Shown piece by piece: positions 24,540-32,857 of a stretch of DNA of 52,200 nt. The position numbers and the translations under genes are program-made. Source of the stretch: Pseudomonadota bacterium (lineage in GTDB: Bacteria > Myxococcota_A > UBA796 > GCA-2862545). The DNA is taken from positions 1 to 52,200 of the forward strand of contig CANNIZ010000028.1 of assembly GCA_947505245.1 (NCBI GenBank). The letters are read 5' to 3'. The notes below the pieces were generated by a model, which was not told where the DNA came from, did not search any database, and saw nothing but the letters and a program-made list of their open reading frames with translations. Position 1 is the stretch's first letter. Every line of letters starts with the position of its first letter.

Positions 24540-25281
24540 CCATGCGGTTCGGCGTGCGTTCCCACTTCCCGTACATCGGGTTGGGCAGCATGAAGTACTG
24601 GCGCCCCCAGGGTGAGAGCGTCAGCGGATCCGCGGGAAGCTCGTCGGCCTCGGGGAAGTCGCCCATCTGGTCGCCGAACCAGCCGAGGACGAGCACCGGC
24701 GCGCCCCACGAACAGGCGCCCGTGCCGGTGCGGATCTCGGTGCGGCGCGTCCGCTTCTCGGAGATCCACTTGGGCGGCGCTACCGCGTTCGGGATCGTGG
24801 CGGCGACGCCTGGACGCGCCGTGCACAGGAGGTCTGTCGCGCCCATCAGGCCGTTCTTTTCGAGCACGATCTTTGACGAGACGGGATCGTGCCGGTTCGT
24901 GACGAACGCGATCGTCCCGCCCGCGTGGTGCACCGCGTCGGTGAACGCGCGCGCGCCCGGCGTGGTCTTCGCTTCGGCGCGCAGCTCCCACGCGTCCCAC
25001 GCCGCGTCCGAGAACAGGTCGTTCTCGAGCTGGAACTGGATGTTGTCGATCGCGGTCTCGTCGGCGTCCATCACGACGGCCCACTTCGCGCCGGCGGGCA
25101 GCGCGGCGGCTTCAGCGAGCACGGCGCCCTGGGCGAGACGGTACGTCTGCTCGGCGAGGAGGCGGTACTCTTCGCTGTCGCGCATCCACTTCGTCGCGAC
25201 GTCCACCTCGGGAACGATCGGTTTGACGGGTTCCTTCGGAGGCTTTGCGAACGCCAGCGTCACGAGCACCACGGACCACAT
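24529..25281 (-). CDS. Exported HAD-superfamily acid phosphatase (class B/P4 type)
   Basis: A 250-residue protein with a short signal peptide (MWSVVLVTLAFAKPP). The HAD motif I is VMDADETAIDN: DxD supplies nucleophile and acid/base. Motif II is in IAFVTNRHD, Lys of motif III in the KWISEKRTRR region, and motif IV in LVLGWFGDQMGDF. The layout matches PF03767 acid phosphatases such as lipoprotein e(P4), which removes phosphate from nucleotides outside the cytoplasm. That would fit scavenging together with the pnuC-nadR pair elsewhere in the window, though they are not linked. It overlaps the GNAT gene tail to tail by 11 bases. Confidence 0.87.
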   Translation of the reverse strand: MWSVVLVTLAFAKPPKEPVKPIVPEVDVATKWMRDSEEYRLLAEQTYRLAQGAVLAEAAALPAGAKWAVVMDADETAIDNIQFQLENDLFSDAAWDAWELRAEAKTTPGARAFTDAVHHAGGTIAFVTNRHDPVSSKIVLEKNGLMGATDLLCTARPGVAATIPNAVAPPKWISEKRTRRTEIRTGTGACSWGAPVLVLGWFGDQMGDFPEADELPADPLTLSPWGRQYFMLPNPMYGKWERTPNRMVTW

Positions 25282-25345
25282 CGAGGACCTCCCGGCAGCA
25301 ACTGCGACGGTGGCGGGTTAACCGTGCGAGGTTCGGAGGTCCATC

Positions 25346-25873
25346 GTGAAGAAGCTCGCCACAGCGCTGTTCGCAGCCGCCCTGCTCGTGTCGTCCGACG
25401 CTCGCGCCGACAAGACCAAGCGCCTTGAGCCCGCCGAGAAGGACGCGTTCGTCGCGTTGCGCGTGTTCATGGGCGACAAGGAAGAGAAGGAGTGGCTCAA
25501 GCTAAAGACGCGGTCGGAGCGCGATGAGTGGCTGAAGAAGAACGGATCACCAAAGTCGTACTGGGACATCTGGTACAAGCTCGACGCGGACACGCAGAAG
25601 GACATCCTCGCTGGCGACGTGAAGATCGGCTTCACGCAGGAGGAGGTGTTCCTCGCGTGGGGTGAGCCGGCCGACCGGTACCGGCTGCCTGGCCGCCCGG
25701 CGTCGTGGTCCGAGATGTTCGTGTACAAATTCGAGGAGACGACCAAAGGCGAGACGCTCGTGTGGGTCGAGGGCAGCAATCAGACCTACAAGGCCCTCAA
25801 GACCTGGCAGGTGCGCCTCACGGTAGACGACTCGCGGGTGACGAGTATCGAGCAGAAGGACGGTTGGGAGTAG
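25346..25873 (+). CDS. Secreted protein with SmpA/OmlA-like segment
   Basis: A 175-residue protein with a signal peptide (MKKLATALFAAALLVSSDARA). The N-terminal half is helical and highly charged (DKEEKEWLKLKTRSERDEWL). The C-terminal half has the pattern VKIGFTQEEVFLAWGEPADRYR followed by beta strands, like the SmpA/BamE-type 'GMTxxEVxxxxGxP' motif. It may be a periplasmic or outer-membrane assembly factor, but the match is short. The GTG start at 25346 follows GGAGG by eight bases. It lies one base before the SDR gene, so the two are likely co-transcribed. Confidence 0.7.
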   Translation: MKKLATALFAAALLVSSDARADKTKRLEPAEKDAFVALRVFMGDKEEKEWLKLKTRSERDEWLKKNGSPKSYWDIWYKLDADTQKDILAGDVKIGFTQEEVFLAWGEPADRYRLPGRPASWSEMFVYKFEETTKGETLVWVEGSNQTYKALKTWQVRLTVDDSRVTSIEQKDGWE

Positions 25874-25874
25874 G

Positions 25875-26726
25875 ATGCCGCTCGCGGTCGTGACGGGCGC
25901 CGGCGGGGGCATCGGCGGCGCCACGGCGCGACGGCTGGCCCGCGACGGGTACCGACTCGCGCTGTGCGATATCGACGCCGCGGCCCTGACGGCGATCACC
26001 GGCGAACTTGGAGCGAGCGTCATCGTCTCCGAGGTCGTAGACGTCGCGGCCGCTGACGCCGTGCGCAACTTCGCGACGCGCGTGCTCGAACACGGCGCCC
26101 CGGACGTGCTCGTCAACAATGCGGGTGTGGGGGTGGCGGGCCCGTTCGTGCGCACCAGCACCGAAGACTGGCAATGGATCGTCGGTGTGAACCTGATGGG
26201 GCCGGTCAACCTGCTCCACGCGTTGCTTCCCTCGATGATCGAAGCGGGCCGCGGCCACGTCGTGAACGTCGTGTCGATGCTCGCCTACTTCGCGCCTCCG
26301 GCGGTCTCCCCCTACGTCGCGACCAAATACGCGATGCTCGGGCTGTCGCTGTCGCTGCGGACGGAGCTTCGCCAGAAGGGGATCCGCGTATCGGCGGTGT
26401 GTCCGGGCCTCGTCAACACGAACATCGTGGCGAACTCGCGGGTGCGGACTGCGAGTGACGGGCCGCGCCGGAGCGTCGAGGCCTTGTTCAAGCGCGGGCG
26501 CGACCCTGCGCGGGTCGCTGACGCGATCGCGGGTGTGCTGGTGCGCGATCGTGCGGTGTTGCCGGTGTTCCCCGAGGCCTGGGCGCTGTGGTACGCAGGC
26601 CGGATATCGCCCGACGTCGGCACCGCGCTCGGGCGGATGGTCCTTCGCCGCGTGGTCGGTCGGGAGGGCGTTCGCGACGAGCGCGACGCGATGAGCGCTA
26701 CAGCCCCTTCGCGAAGTACCCGATAA
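25875..26726 (+). CDS. Short-chain dehydrogenase/reductase (SDR)
   Basis: A 283-residue classical SDR. The NAD(P) motif is TGAGGGIGGATARRL (7-21), with an acidic residue in LALCDID that favours NAD(H). NNAGVG lies in the fourth strand, and the active site is Ser in VVSMLAYFA with YVATK (Tyr-x3-Lys). The C-terminal extension is basic. It probably acts on a lipid-like or small alcohol/ketone; the pattern is close to the membrane-associated SDRs, but the substrate is unknown. The ATG overlaps no gene and has GGGAGTAGG upstream. Its last 29 bases overlap the convergent CBS gene. Confidence 0.9.
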   Translation: MPLAVVTGAGGGIGGATARRLARDGYRLALCDIDAAALTAITGELGASVIVSEVVDVAAADAVRNFATRVLEHGAPDVLVNNAGVGVAGPFVRTSTEDWQWIVGVNLMGPVNLLHALLPSMIEAGRGHVVNVVSMLAYFAPPAVSPYVATKYAMLGLSLSLRTELRQKGIRVSAVCPGLVNTNIVANSRVRTASDGPRRSVEALFKRGRDPARVADAIAGVLVRDRAVLPVFPEAWALWYAGRISPDVGTALGRMVLRRVVGREGVRDERDAMSATAPSRSTR

Positions 26727-27093
26727 TCGCGCTTCGGCGGACGATTCCCATCAACACGCCGCGGCTATCCACCACCGGCACGAAGTTCTGATCCGCTGCG
26801 CGCGCGAGCAGCTCGCGGATGTCGGTCGTCGCACTTACGGCGCGGTTCTCGAACCGCCGGGGCACGTCGGCGAGCGACACGGTCTCGGTGTTCTTGAACG
26901 AGAGGTTGCGCTCCTTCATCGCCCACAACAGGTCGCCTTCGGTGAGGGTGCCGACGTACACCCCGTCGTCCGACACCAGGGGCACGGCCGCGTAGCGGTG
27001 GAATTGCATCCGCTCGAGCGCCTGCCGCACGGTGCACCGCGCTGGGAGCGCGATGACCTCGGCGAGCGGCGTGAGGAAGAACGCGACGTTCAC
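26698..27093 (-). CDS. CBS-domain protein
   Basis: A 131-residue protein consisting of two CBS motifs (a Bateman module): about 1-70 with ALPARCTVRQALERMQFHRY, VPLVSDDGVYVGTLTEGDLL, and about 75-131 with AVSATTDIRELLARAADQN, VPVVDSRGVLMGIVRRSAII. CBS modules bind adenine nucleotides or nucleotide second messengers. No effector domain is attached, so it may act by binding partners. The start is the GTG at 27093, which overlaps the stop of the upstream zinc-finger gene (GTGA); the longer frame to 27210 is antisense-like within that gene. The coupling suggests a shared function. Confidence 0.85.
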   Translation of the reverse strand: MNVAFFLTPLAEVIALPARCTVRQALERMQFHRYAAVPLVSDDGVYVGTLTEGDLLWAMKERNLSFKNTETVSLADVPRRFENRAVSATTDIRELLARAADQNFVPVVDSRGVLMGIVRRSAIIGYFAKGL

Positions 27094-28391
27094 TCGGCGT
27101 CGGTCTTTACGCGAAGCGCATGGCGGTAGCGGGCGTTCTTGTTGGAACATTCCCGCGAGCAATACATCGAACCGGAGCGCACGGTGTTTTCGCACTCGTG
27201 CCAGGCGCACAAGGACGGGTCGCGCTCCTTGGCCTTCGACTTCTTTGCCGGCGCCTTCTCGACCTTCTTGTCGGCCTTCTTCGAGGGCTTGGCCTCGACG
27301 ACCTTCTTTGATTTTTCTGCCTTTGCGGGTGCCTTCTTGGCGGCCTTCGCAGCGGCCGCTGCCTTGGCTTCCTTCTCGGCCTTGAGGTCGGCGACCTTCT
27401 TGGCTGCTGCCTTTTCGGCCTTCAGATCAGCGGCCTTCTTTGCCGCGGCCTTCTCGGCCTTCAAGTCGGCGGCCTTCTTCGCAGCGGCCTTCTCGGCCTT
27501 CTCCTCTGCGGCGAATTTTGCAGCCTCAGCGGCCTTCTTTGCCGCCTTGTCGTCAACCGCCTTCTTTGCGGGTTTTTCTTCCGCGGCCTTTTTGGACGGC
27601 TTTTCGTCAACCGCCTTCTTTGCGGGTTTTTCTTCTGCGGCCTTCTTGGAAGGCTTCTCATCCGCGGCCTTTTTGGATGGCTTTTCGTCGTCGGCCTTCT
27701 TTGCTGGCTTTTCGGCGACCTGGGGTGCCTTGCCTTTGGCCGGCTTCTCCGACGGTGCCTCGGGTGGGGTGCCCTTGGTCGGACGCGCCACCTCTTCGGA
27801 ATCGTCGTCGTCGTCGTCGTCGTCTCCGAGGTCAAGCGGCGCGGACTTGGCGACCATCGACTTCGTCTTCGTCGCCATCACGGCTTCTTGGGCGACTCGG
27901 CGTTCCCGTCGCGACTCCCCCTCGGCCTTCACGCGCGCCAATTTTTCGGCCCGGGCCTCGAGGCGTGCGGCGCGGGAATCCGCCTTTGAACCGCGGCGGT
28001 TTCGTTCTTCGTCGCGACTTCCCCGCTCGGGCGCGGCCCGCCACCGCGAGACCTCGTCCGGTTGGCGCATCTTTGGAAGGTCGACACCGAGCTTTCGCTG
28101 CATGGCGGCCTGGCGGAGCATGGCCGCGCGGAGCTTCTCGTCGCGTTCGCGCTCTTCGCGCTCCTTGACCTCCTCGGCCTCGACCTCGGCGCCATGTTGC
28201 GCGACCCAGGTTTCATACTCTGCTTTCTGGCGCTCGTGCTCCTGAATCGCCGCCGGGCCGAACAGCTGCTTTCCGCATCGGCACGAGAAGATCAGATCGA
28301 CGACGTCGCCACGGTAGCCGTGTGCGCGTGGGTCCCTCTCGATGCCGCAGGCCTGGCTGCCGCATTTGGGACACTTGAGCTTGAAACCCAT
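27090..28391 (-). CDS. Lys/Ala-rich protein with zinc-binding motifs at both ends
   Basis: A 433-residue protein. The N-terminus (1-45) is a zinc-ribbon-like unit: CPKC (7-10), Cys15 and SCRC (36-39). A charged helical part (about 50-170) contains many Arg/Glu. An acidic stretch of eight Asp residues (190-197) precedes a histone-H1-like region (about 215-385) built from KPSKKAADE-type and KAEKAAAKKAADL-type repeats. The C-terminus (395-415) is a second zinc finger, C-x4-C-x10-C-x3-C (Cys395, 400, 411, 415). The tail should bind DNA or RNA, or polyphosphate; the whole may compact or scan nucleic acid. I know no family with this order. It is co-translated with the CBS gene. Confidence 0.8.
   Translation of the reverse strand: MGFKLKCPKCGSQACGIERDPRAHGYRGDVVDLIFSCRCGKQLFGPAAIQEHERQKAEYETWVAQHGAEVEAEEVKEREERERDEKLRAAMLRQAAMQRKLGVDLPKMRQPDEVSRWRAAPERGSRDEERNRRGSKADSRAARLEARAEKLARVKAEGESRRERRVAQEAVMATKTKSMVAKSAPLDLGDDDDDDDDSEEVARPTKGTPPEAPSEKPAKGKAPQVAEKPAKKADDEKPSKKAADEKPSKKAAEEKPAKKAVDEKPSKKAAEEKPAKKAVDDKAAKKAAEAAKFAAEEKAEKAAAKKAADLKAEKAAAKKAADLKAEKAAAKKVADLKAEKEAKAAAAAKAAKKAPAKAEKSKKVVEAKPSKKADKKVEKAPAKKSKAKERDPSLCAWHECENTVRSGSMYCSRECSNKNARYRHALRVKTDAE
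27372..27713 (-). repeat. Coding repeats for Lys/Ala-rich tail
   Basis: Two adjacent imperfect repeat arrays lie inside the zinc-finger gene. One has about five copies of a 10-codon unit (consensus EEKPSKKAAD, residues about 227-280). The other has three copies of a 13-codon unit (KAEKAAAKKAADL, residues about 298-337). Near-identical copies make length change by slippage or recombination likely; the frame would be kept. Confidence 0.75.
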
Positions 28392-28601
28392 AGTTCAAAC
28401 CTCGATTTGCGCCTTCACAGCATAGAAGCCGTGACGACGCGGCCCGTGAATGTGCGCGCTTCCGGGCCTCAGGTCAAGGGAGACCGAGCGGTTCCTGCGT
28501 TCATTCCCCCAGGAAGGTCCCGATTCCGGGGGCTTCGTGCGCAGGCAAATATTTGTGCGAGACTCGTGCAACGCGCGCTCTGCGGCGCCCTTGGAGACGA
28601 C
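28392..28601. other. Divergent intergenic region
   Basis: This 210-base gap lies between two divergent starts (28391 on the minus strand, 28602 on the plus strand) and must hold both promoters. A frame stays open through it on the plus strand, but it lacks a signal peptide or ribosome site. I see no convincing -35/-10 pair, RNA gene or repeat. Confidence 0.5.
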
Positions 28602-29567
28602 GTGACCACGTTCCTGCTTACGGCGCTCGCGCTCGCTTCGGACCCCGCGACCTCTGAACCCCGCGGCTGCCACGGTGTCTCTACGGGCCGCGCCGGGTGG
28701 TTGCTGCGCGAACCCACCGCGGCGGCGGCCCAGGATGACACCGAGGCGTTCAAGCATCTGTACGAGGCTGCGCGGGCAGGGGAGGACGATCCGAGGCGCG
28801 TCGCGCGCGGCCGTCTGCCAGCAGATGCACGCGATTATCAGGTTCTGCTCGTGAAGGGCTTGTTCGGCAATCACATGCCCGGCTATTTCCACCCGGCCGA
28901 GAAGCACCTTCGTCGACTCGGGCTTCACGTGCGCATCCTGAAGGTCGGCACGGACGCGTCGGTGGCGACCAACGCGCAGACCGTGCGCGACGCGGTGGTG
29001 CGTTCGTACGCTCGAAACGAGCGCCCTGTCGTGCTGGTCGGGCACAGCAAGGGCGGCGTCGACGTCCTCGCTGCCCTCGCGCTGTATCCGGACATCGTGC
29101 CGTCGGTTCGCGGCGTCGTCGTCATGCAATCGCCCTACGGAGGGACGCCGATCGCGGACGACGTCGAGGCGTGTCCGGGGATGCGAATCGCCACTGGCGT
29201 GGTCGTGGGAGGGTTGCTGCTCGGCAGCCCGAAGTCCGTCGCGGACCTCACCTACGACAGGCGGCGCGACTTCATCACCGCCCACCCGCTGCCCGCCGGC
29301 GTCCCGGTCGTATCGCTCGCCACGTCCCGCGCGCCTGCGTTCGGCCAGGTGCTGCAGGCGTCGTCCACCTACCTCGAAAAGCAGTACGGGCTCGCGTCCG
29401 ATGGGCTCGTGGTTCCGGACGACGGCATCGTCCCTGGCTCCCGGATGGTCCGCCTCGACGACATGTCGCATGCCGAGTCGGTGCTGCGCGATCGAATCAA
29501 GGGCGGAAATTACCGACCCGGCCCCGTTGCGGAGGCCGGGATCGAGCTGCTGTTGACGCCCCCGTAG
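28602..29567 (+). CDS. Exported alpha/beta hydrolase, lipase/PGAP1-like
   Basis: A 321-residue protein with a short signal peptide (MTTFLLTALALASDPA). The alpha/beta hydrolase core shows the oxyanion region VLLVKGLFGNHMPGYF, the nucleophile elbow GHSKGG (Ser within VVLVGHSKGGVDVLAAL), the strand VVVMQSPYGGTPIADD, then a likely acid (VPDDGIVPGSR) and a His (DMSHAESV). The order resembles PGAP1-like and triacylglycerol lipases that cleave acyl esters. The GTG at 28602 has GGAG six bases before; the open frame further up is not coding by composition. It converges on the MYXO-CTERM gene with a small hairpin at the junction. Confidence 0.83.
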   Translation: MTTFLLTALALASDPATSEPRGCHGVSTGRAGWLLREPTAAAAQDDTEAFKHLYEAARAGEDDPRRVARGRLPADARDYQVLLVKGLFGNHMPGYFHPAEKHLRRLGLHVRILKVGTDASVATNAQTVRDAVVRSYARNERPVVLVGHSKGGVDVLAALALYPDIVPSVRGVVVMQSPYGGTPIADDVEACPGMRIATGVVVGGLLLGSPKSVADLTYDRRRDFITAHPLPAGVPVVSLATSRAPAFGQVLQASSTYLEKQYGLASDGLVVPDDGIVPGSRMVRLDDMSHAESVLRDRIKGGNYRPGPVAEAGIELLLTPP

Positions 29568-29571
29568 GGGC
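29558..29571. terminator. Short hairpin between convergent genes
   Basis: GCCCC (29558-29562) and GGGGC (29567-29571) make a 5-bp GC stem with loop CGTA, covering the stop of the hydrolase gene and lying six bases from the stop of the convergent gene. There is no T-run, so termination is only suggested by position. Confidence 0.3.
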
Positions 29572-29576
29572 AGTCG

Positions 29577-30896
29577 TTAGCGGCGGGCGCGCCGCGCGAG
29601 GAGGGCGACCAGACCGAGCAGTCCGACCAGACCGGACGCGTTCGTGGGCTGGCTGGAGCAGCCGCATCGGCCGCCCGTCTCTGCGCCGGGCTCGAGGCCG
29701 ACTTCGCCGTTCGTGTCGTCGCCGGTGTCGTCCGCGATCGGCGTCTCGACGACGAAACCTTCGCCGCGGAGGGGCACGACGATCTCGGGATGGACGGGGT
29801 CGTTCGTGTGGATGGTGAGCGTGCCGACCGAAGAACCTTCGTCCTCGGGCGCGAACACGACGGTGATGACAGCGTCGTCGTTCTTCATGGCCGTGAACGT
29901 GGAGTTGACGACGTCGAAGCCCTGGCCTTCCACGTCGACCTGGCCGACGAGCTTGACGTCACCGAGGTCGCGGATGGTGATGTCCATCGAGTCGCTGTCG
30001 CCGACTTCGATCTCGCCGAGGTTGACCGTCGTGGTGCGCACGTCCACGGCGGGCAGCGCGTGGTTGAAGTGCGACTGGGCGAGGAGGTTGACCTCGCCCT
30101 GCTCGAGCTGCCAGGGGTAGGTGAGGAAGTCGCCGGACGAGATGCAGCCCCACGTGCTGTAGCAGGCGCCGACTTCGAGGGTGATGTTGAGGCTGAACGT
30201 GGACGTCGCGGTGCCGCGCCATTGGGCGTCGACCGGCATCGTGCCGCGGTTGGTGTCCGGCGTCTCGAGCAGGGCCTGCTCGCCCTGGAACGAAATGGAC
30301 TGGTCGTTGGTGACGATGTTCGTGCCGCTGATGTTCGTCGAGCAGTCAGGCGCGATGCGGCCGTCGAACGTGAACATGAGGTCGGTGTCGAGGGGGACCT
30401 CGAAGCCGACGTCGACGAAGTCTTCCGGCGTGATGGCGACGTTGGCGAGCATGGAGCCGCCCGCGATCAGGAGGGAGTCGAAGTTCGACGCGCCCGACCA
30501 GTCGAACGACTGTCCCCAAACGCGGTTCGACCAGATGAACGAGCCGAAGTCGACGTAGGCGTCGAACAGGATGTCGGTGCGGACAGCGAGATCCGCGCTT
30601 CCGCCGTCCGTGAGGCCGGTCCACGCGTGCTCGAGTTCGGTCGCCTGGCCGGTCAGGGCGGCGTCGCCGAGGAGCGAGAGGTCCAGAAGCGCGTTGGTGT
30701 CGACGGTGAGCTTGACGCGGACCGTGCTGGTCTCGTCCGGCAGCCACATCGTGTAGCCCTGGCCCTTGAACAGCTGGGCATCCGTAGCTTTGAACTCGAC
30801 TTCGGAGGCTTCGGTGGTCCACGAATCGTTCGGGGTCGCAGCGAAGGCGGAAGACGACACACAAGTCGCCGCGAGGGCGAACAAAACGGTGCGCAT
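29577..30896 (-). CDS. Surface protein with choice-of-anchor D domain and MYXO-CTERM-like anchor
   Basis: A 439-residue secreted protein. The signal peptide is MRTVLFALAATCVSSSAFA. A long beta-rich N-terminal part has no family I know. Residues about 290-390 are an Ig-like choice-of-anchor D/ASPM-type domain (LGEIEVGDSDSMDITIRDLG ... VVFAPEDEG ... LTIHTNDPVHPEIVVPLRG). The C-terminus is a sorting signal: a Cys pair (GGRCGCSS), a hydrophobic helix (GLVGLLGLVALLA) and a basic end (RRARR), as in the MYXO-CTERM family of proteins displayed on the cell surface. The start at 30896 has GGAG five bases upstream. This tail is one of the best clues to the phylum. Confidence 0.87.
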   Translation of the reverse strand: MRTVLFALAATCVSSSAFAATPNDSWTTEASEVEFKATDAQLFKGQGYTMWLPDETSTVRVKLTVDTNALLDLSLLGDAALTGQATELEHAWTGLTDGGSADLAVRTDILFDAYVDFGSFIWSNRVWGQSFDWSGASNFDSLLIAGGSMLANVAITPEDFVDVGFEVPLDTDLMFTFDGRIAPDCSTNISGTNIVTNDQSISFQGEQALLETPDTNRGTMPVDAQWRGTATSTFSLNITLEVGACYSTWGCISSGDFLTYPWQLEQGEVNLLAQSHFNHALPAVDVRTTTVNLGEIEVGDSDSMDITIRDLGDVKLVGQVDVEGQGFDVVNSTFTAMKNDDAVITVVFAPEDEGSSVGTLTIHTNDPVHPEIVVPLRGEGFVVETPIADDTGDDTNGEVGLEPGAETGGRCGCSSQPTNASGLVGLLGLVALLARRARR

Positions 30897-30987
30897 AAAA
30901 ACTCCAGAAAAAACGACCTTGGGAAAATCCCGGGGGTCCGTTCGCGACACCAAAGGGTGAATCGCGGACGCGGACAAGGTACCCGGT

Positions 30988-32122
30988 CTATTCTGCGTCG
31001 TCCACTGCGGCCTGGCCAAGTCGGCCATCTGCCCGCGCGGCAAGCCAACTTTCCATGAATCGGTTGAGCGATCCGTTCAGCACCCGACTGACGTCGCCCG
31101 TGGTCTCGCCGGTTCGGAGATCCTTCACCATCTGGTAGGGCTGAAGGACGTAACTGCGGATCTGGCTGCCGAAGTCGATCTTCTTCTTGGTCGCGTTGAC
31201 CGCGTCTTTCTCGGCGTTTCGCTTGTCGAGTTCGAGCTGGTACAGCTTGGCGCGAAGCATCTTCATCGCCTTGTCGCGGTTCTTGTGCTGGCTACGCTCG
31301 GCCCGGCACAACACGGCGATGCCCGTCGGGTGATGGATCAGGCGCACCGCGGAGTCCGTGGTGTTGACGTGCTGCCCGCCAGCGCCCGAGGCTCGCATCG
31401 TCTGCATCTCGATGTCGGCCGGGTTGATGTTGATCTCGATCTCGTCGTCGACCTCGGGGTAGGCCATCACCGCCGCAAAAGCCGTCTGGCGACGAGCGTT
31501 CGCGTCGAACGGGCTGATCCGGACCAGCCGGTGAACGCCCGACTCCGCCTGCATGTAGCCGTACGCATAGGGGCCGCGGATCGCAAACGACGCTGACCTT
31601 ATGCCCGCGTCCTGCGCGTCCTGTTGATCGAGCAGCTCGACGGCATAGCCCTGGTCCTTGGCCCAATGCAGGTACATCCGCATCAGCATCTCGGCCCAGT
31701 CCTGCGCGTCCGTCCCGCCCATTCCGGAATTGATCTCGACGATCGCCCCCAACGAATCCTGCTCTTGCGAGAGCAGCCGCCGGGTCTCAAGCGACTTCAC
31801 GTCGTTGTCCATCTGGTCGACGATCTTCTGGGCTTCCTGAGCGGTCTCGCTGTCGTTGGCTTCCTGGGCCAGTTCGATCAGCGTCTCGGCTTCTTCGACC
31901 TTCTCGACAAGCGACTTGTAGTCGCGCAGCGTTCGTTCGAGGCCACCTTTTTCCTTCAGGACCTTCTGGGCGCGCGCAGAGTCGATCCAGAATTCCGGCA
32001 TCGCCGCCTGGCGATCGAGATCGTCTACGCGAAGCTGCTTTGTCGGGATGTCAAAGATGCCCCCGGAGCGCTTCGATGCGCTCGGCGAGAGGCTTGAGGG
32101 CGATGCGGACGTCGTCGTACAT
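30988..32122 (-). CDS. prfB: Peptide chain release factor 2, with programmed +1 frameshift
   Basis: RF2 ends translation at UGA and UAA. The gene is in two frames. Frame 0 starts at the ATG 32122-32120 and runs for 23 codons (MYDDVRIALKPLAERI...LRGHL) to an in-frame TGA at 32053-32051. A +1 shift on CTT-TGA continues as DIPTKQLRVDDLDRQAA and on to 30988, giving 377 residues. The stop-codon-reading tripeptide SPF is in RISPFDANARRQ and the peptidyl-hydrolysing GGQ in SGAGGQHVN. A caller that ignores the shift would start at MPEFW (32001) and lose 40 residues. When RF2 is scarce, termination at the TGA slows and shifting rises, so RF2 controls its own amount. Confidence 0.96.
32051..32065 (-). 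promoter_or_regulatory. RF2 programmed frameshift site
   Basis: On the minus strand the site reads CGG-GGG-CAT-CTT-TGA followed by C. A Shine-Dalgarno-like G-run (32064-32060) stands three bases before the CTT slip codon (32056-32054), and the TGA is 32053-32051. The spacing and slip codon equal those of the Escherichia coli prfB site (AGGGGG-TAT-CTT-TGA-C). Confidence 0.93.
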
Positions 32123-32158
32123 GGTCGGATCCTTGCGACGCCCGGTAACCCGTCGGCG

Positions 32159-32857
32159 TCAGCGCTGCCGCCGCGCCTTGATCCAGTCGAGCAGCGCGCG
32201 CGGCTCCTGGCAGGTCGGGCACTTGGCCACCGCCTTCTCCAGCGCGCCTTCGGACTCCGCGTCCAGGCCGAGCGGCAGCAGGACGGACACGAGGTACATC
32301 TCGGGGAACACGTCGTCGGCCTTGGCGTTGGTGCGCAGGACCTCGTAGGTGGTCCATGCCTCGGTCACCTGGGCCTGCTCGACGGCGTCGAGGGGCACGG
32401 GCGTGACGGTGGAGCTTCCGCCGCGAACGAGCGTCTGGCCGGCCTGGTAGGTCTCGGCCTGGCGCAGCATGATCGGCAGGTTCTCGAGGCTGCGACCGAC
32501 CGCGGGACCCTGGTCCTGAGTCTTTGCCTCGCCGAGTTTCGCGTCGCCCTTCTCGGTGCCGACGACGAGCGACGCCTTCCCGTCCCACCCTTCACGGCGT
32601 CCGCTGCCGAAATAAAGGATCTCCAGGTGGCCGCCGGGCGGCACGTCGACGAGATCCCCGACGCGCAGCTTCATGTACGGCGACACCGGCGCAGACGTGG
32701 TGGCCGAGGCGCCCTTGTACGTGACGGTGCCGCTGACAGCGACCGCGAGCCCGGCGTCGGCGGGCACCGGCGAGGACGCGGCTGGTGGGCCTGCGACGGC
32801 GGTCTCAGGGACCAGGACGGGGAGGGCTGCCAGGAGGGCGAGGAGCAGGAACCGCAT
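32159..32857 (-). CDS. Secreted protein with FecR-like domain
   Basis: A 232-residue protein with a signal peptide (MRFLLLALLAALPVLVPETAVA). Residues about 35-85 look like a FecR beta domain (VAVSGTVTYKGASATTSAPV ... LRVGDLVDVPPGGHLEILYFGSG). The rest is helical and contains a late CPTC pair (KCPTCQEPRALLDW). The function is unknown; FecR-like domains sense or bind at the envelope. AGGAG lies seven bases before the ATG at 32857. Its signal peptide region overlaps the 3' end of the adenylate cyclase gene by 53 bases in another frame, so the two are likely co-transcribed; prfB follows after 36 bases. Confidence 0.72.
   Translation of the reverse strand: MRFLLLALLAALPVLVPETAVAGPPAASSPVPADAGLAVAVSGTVTYKGASATTSAPVSPYMKLRVGDLVDVPPGGHLEILYFGSGRREGWDGKASLVVGTEKGDAKLGEAKTQDQGPAVGRSLENLPIMLRQAETYQAGQTLVRGGSSTVTPVPLDAVEQAQVTEAWTTYEVLRTNAKADDVFPEMYLVSVLLPLGLDAESEGALEKAVAKCPTCQEPRALLDWIKARRQR

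Noticed and set aside
22574..25321. A 915-codon plus-strand ORF
   Set aside because: It is antisense to the PHP lipoprotein and the acid phosphatase and out of frame with the GNAT gene; it has no domain or signal.
27372..27713. Possible CRISPR or satellite array
   Set aside because: The units are imperfect, have no spacers and keep a single reading frame; they are coding repeats of the Lys/Ala-rich protein.
31998..32001. ATG at 32001 as the start of prfB
   Set aside because: The frame-0 leader, slip site and +1 continuation upstream match RF2 exactly, so the first residues would be lost with this start.
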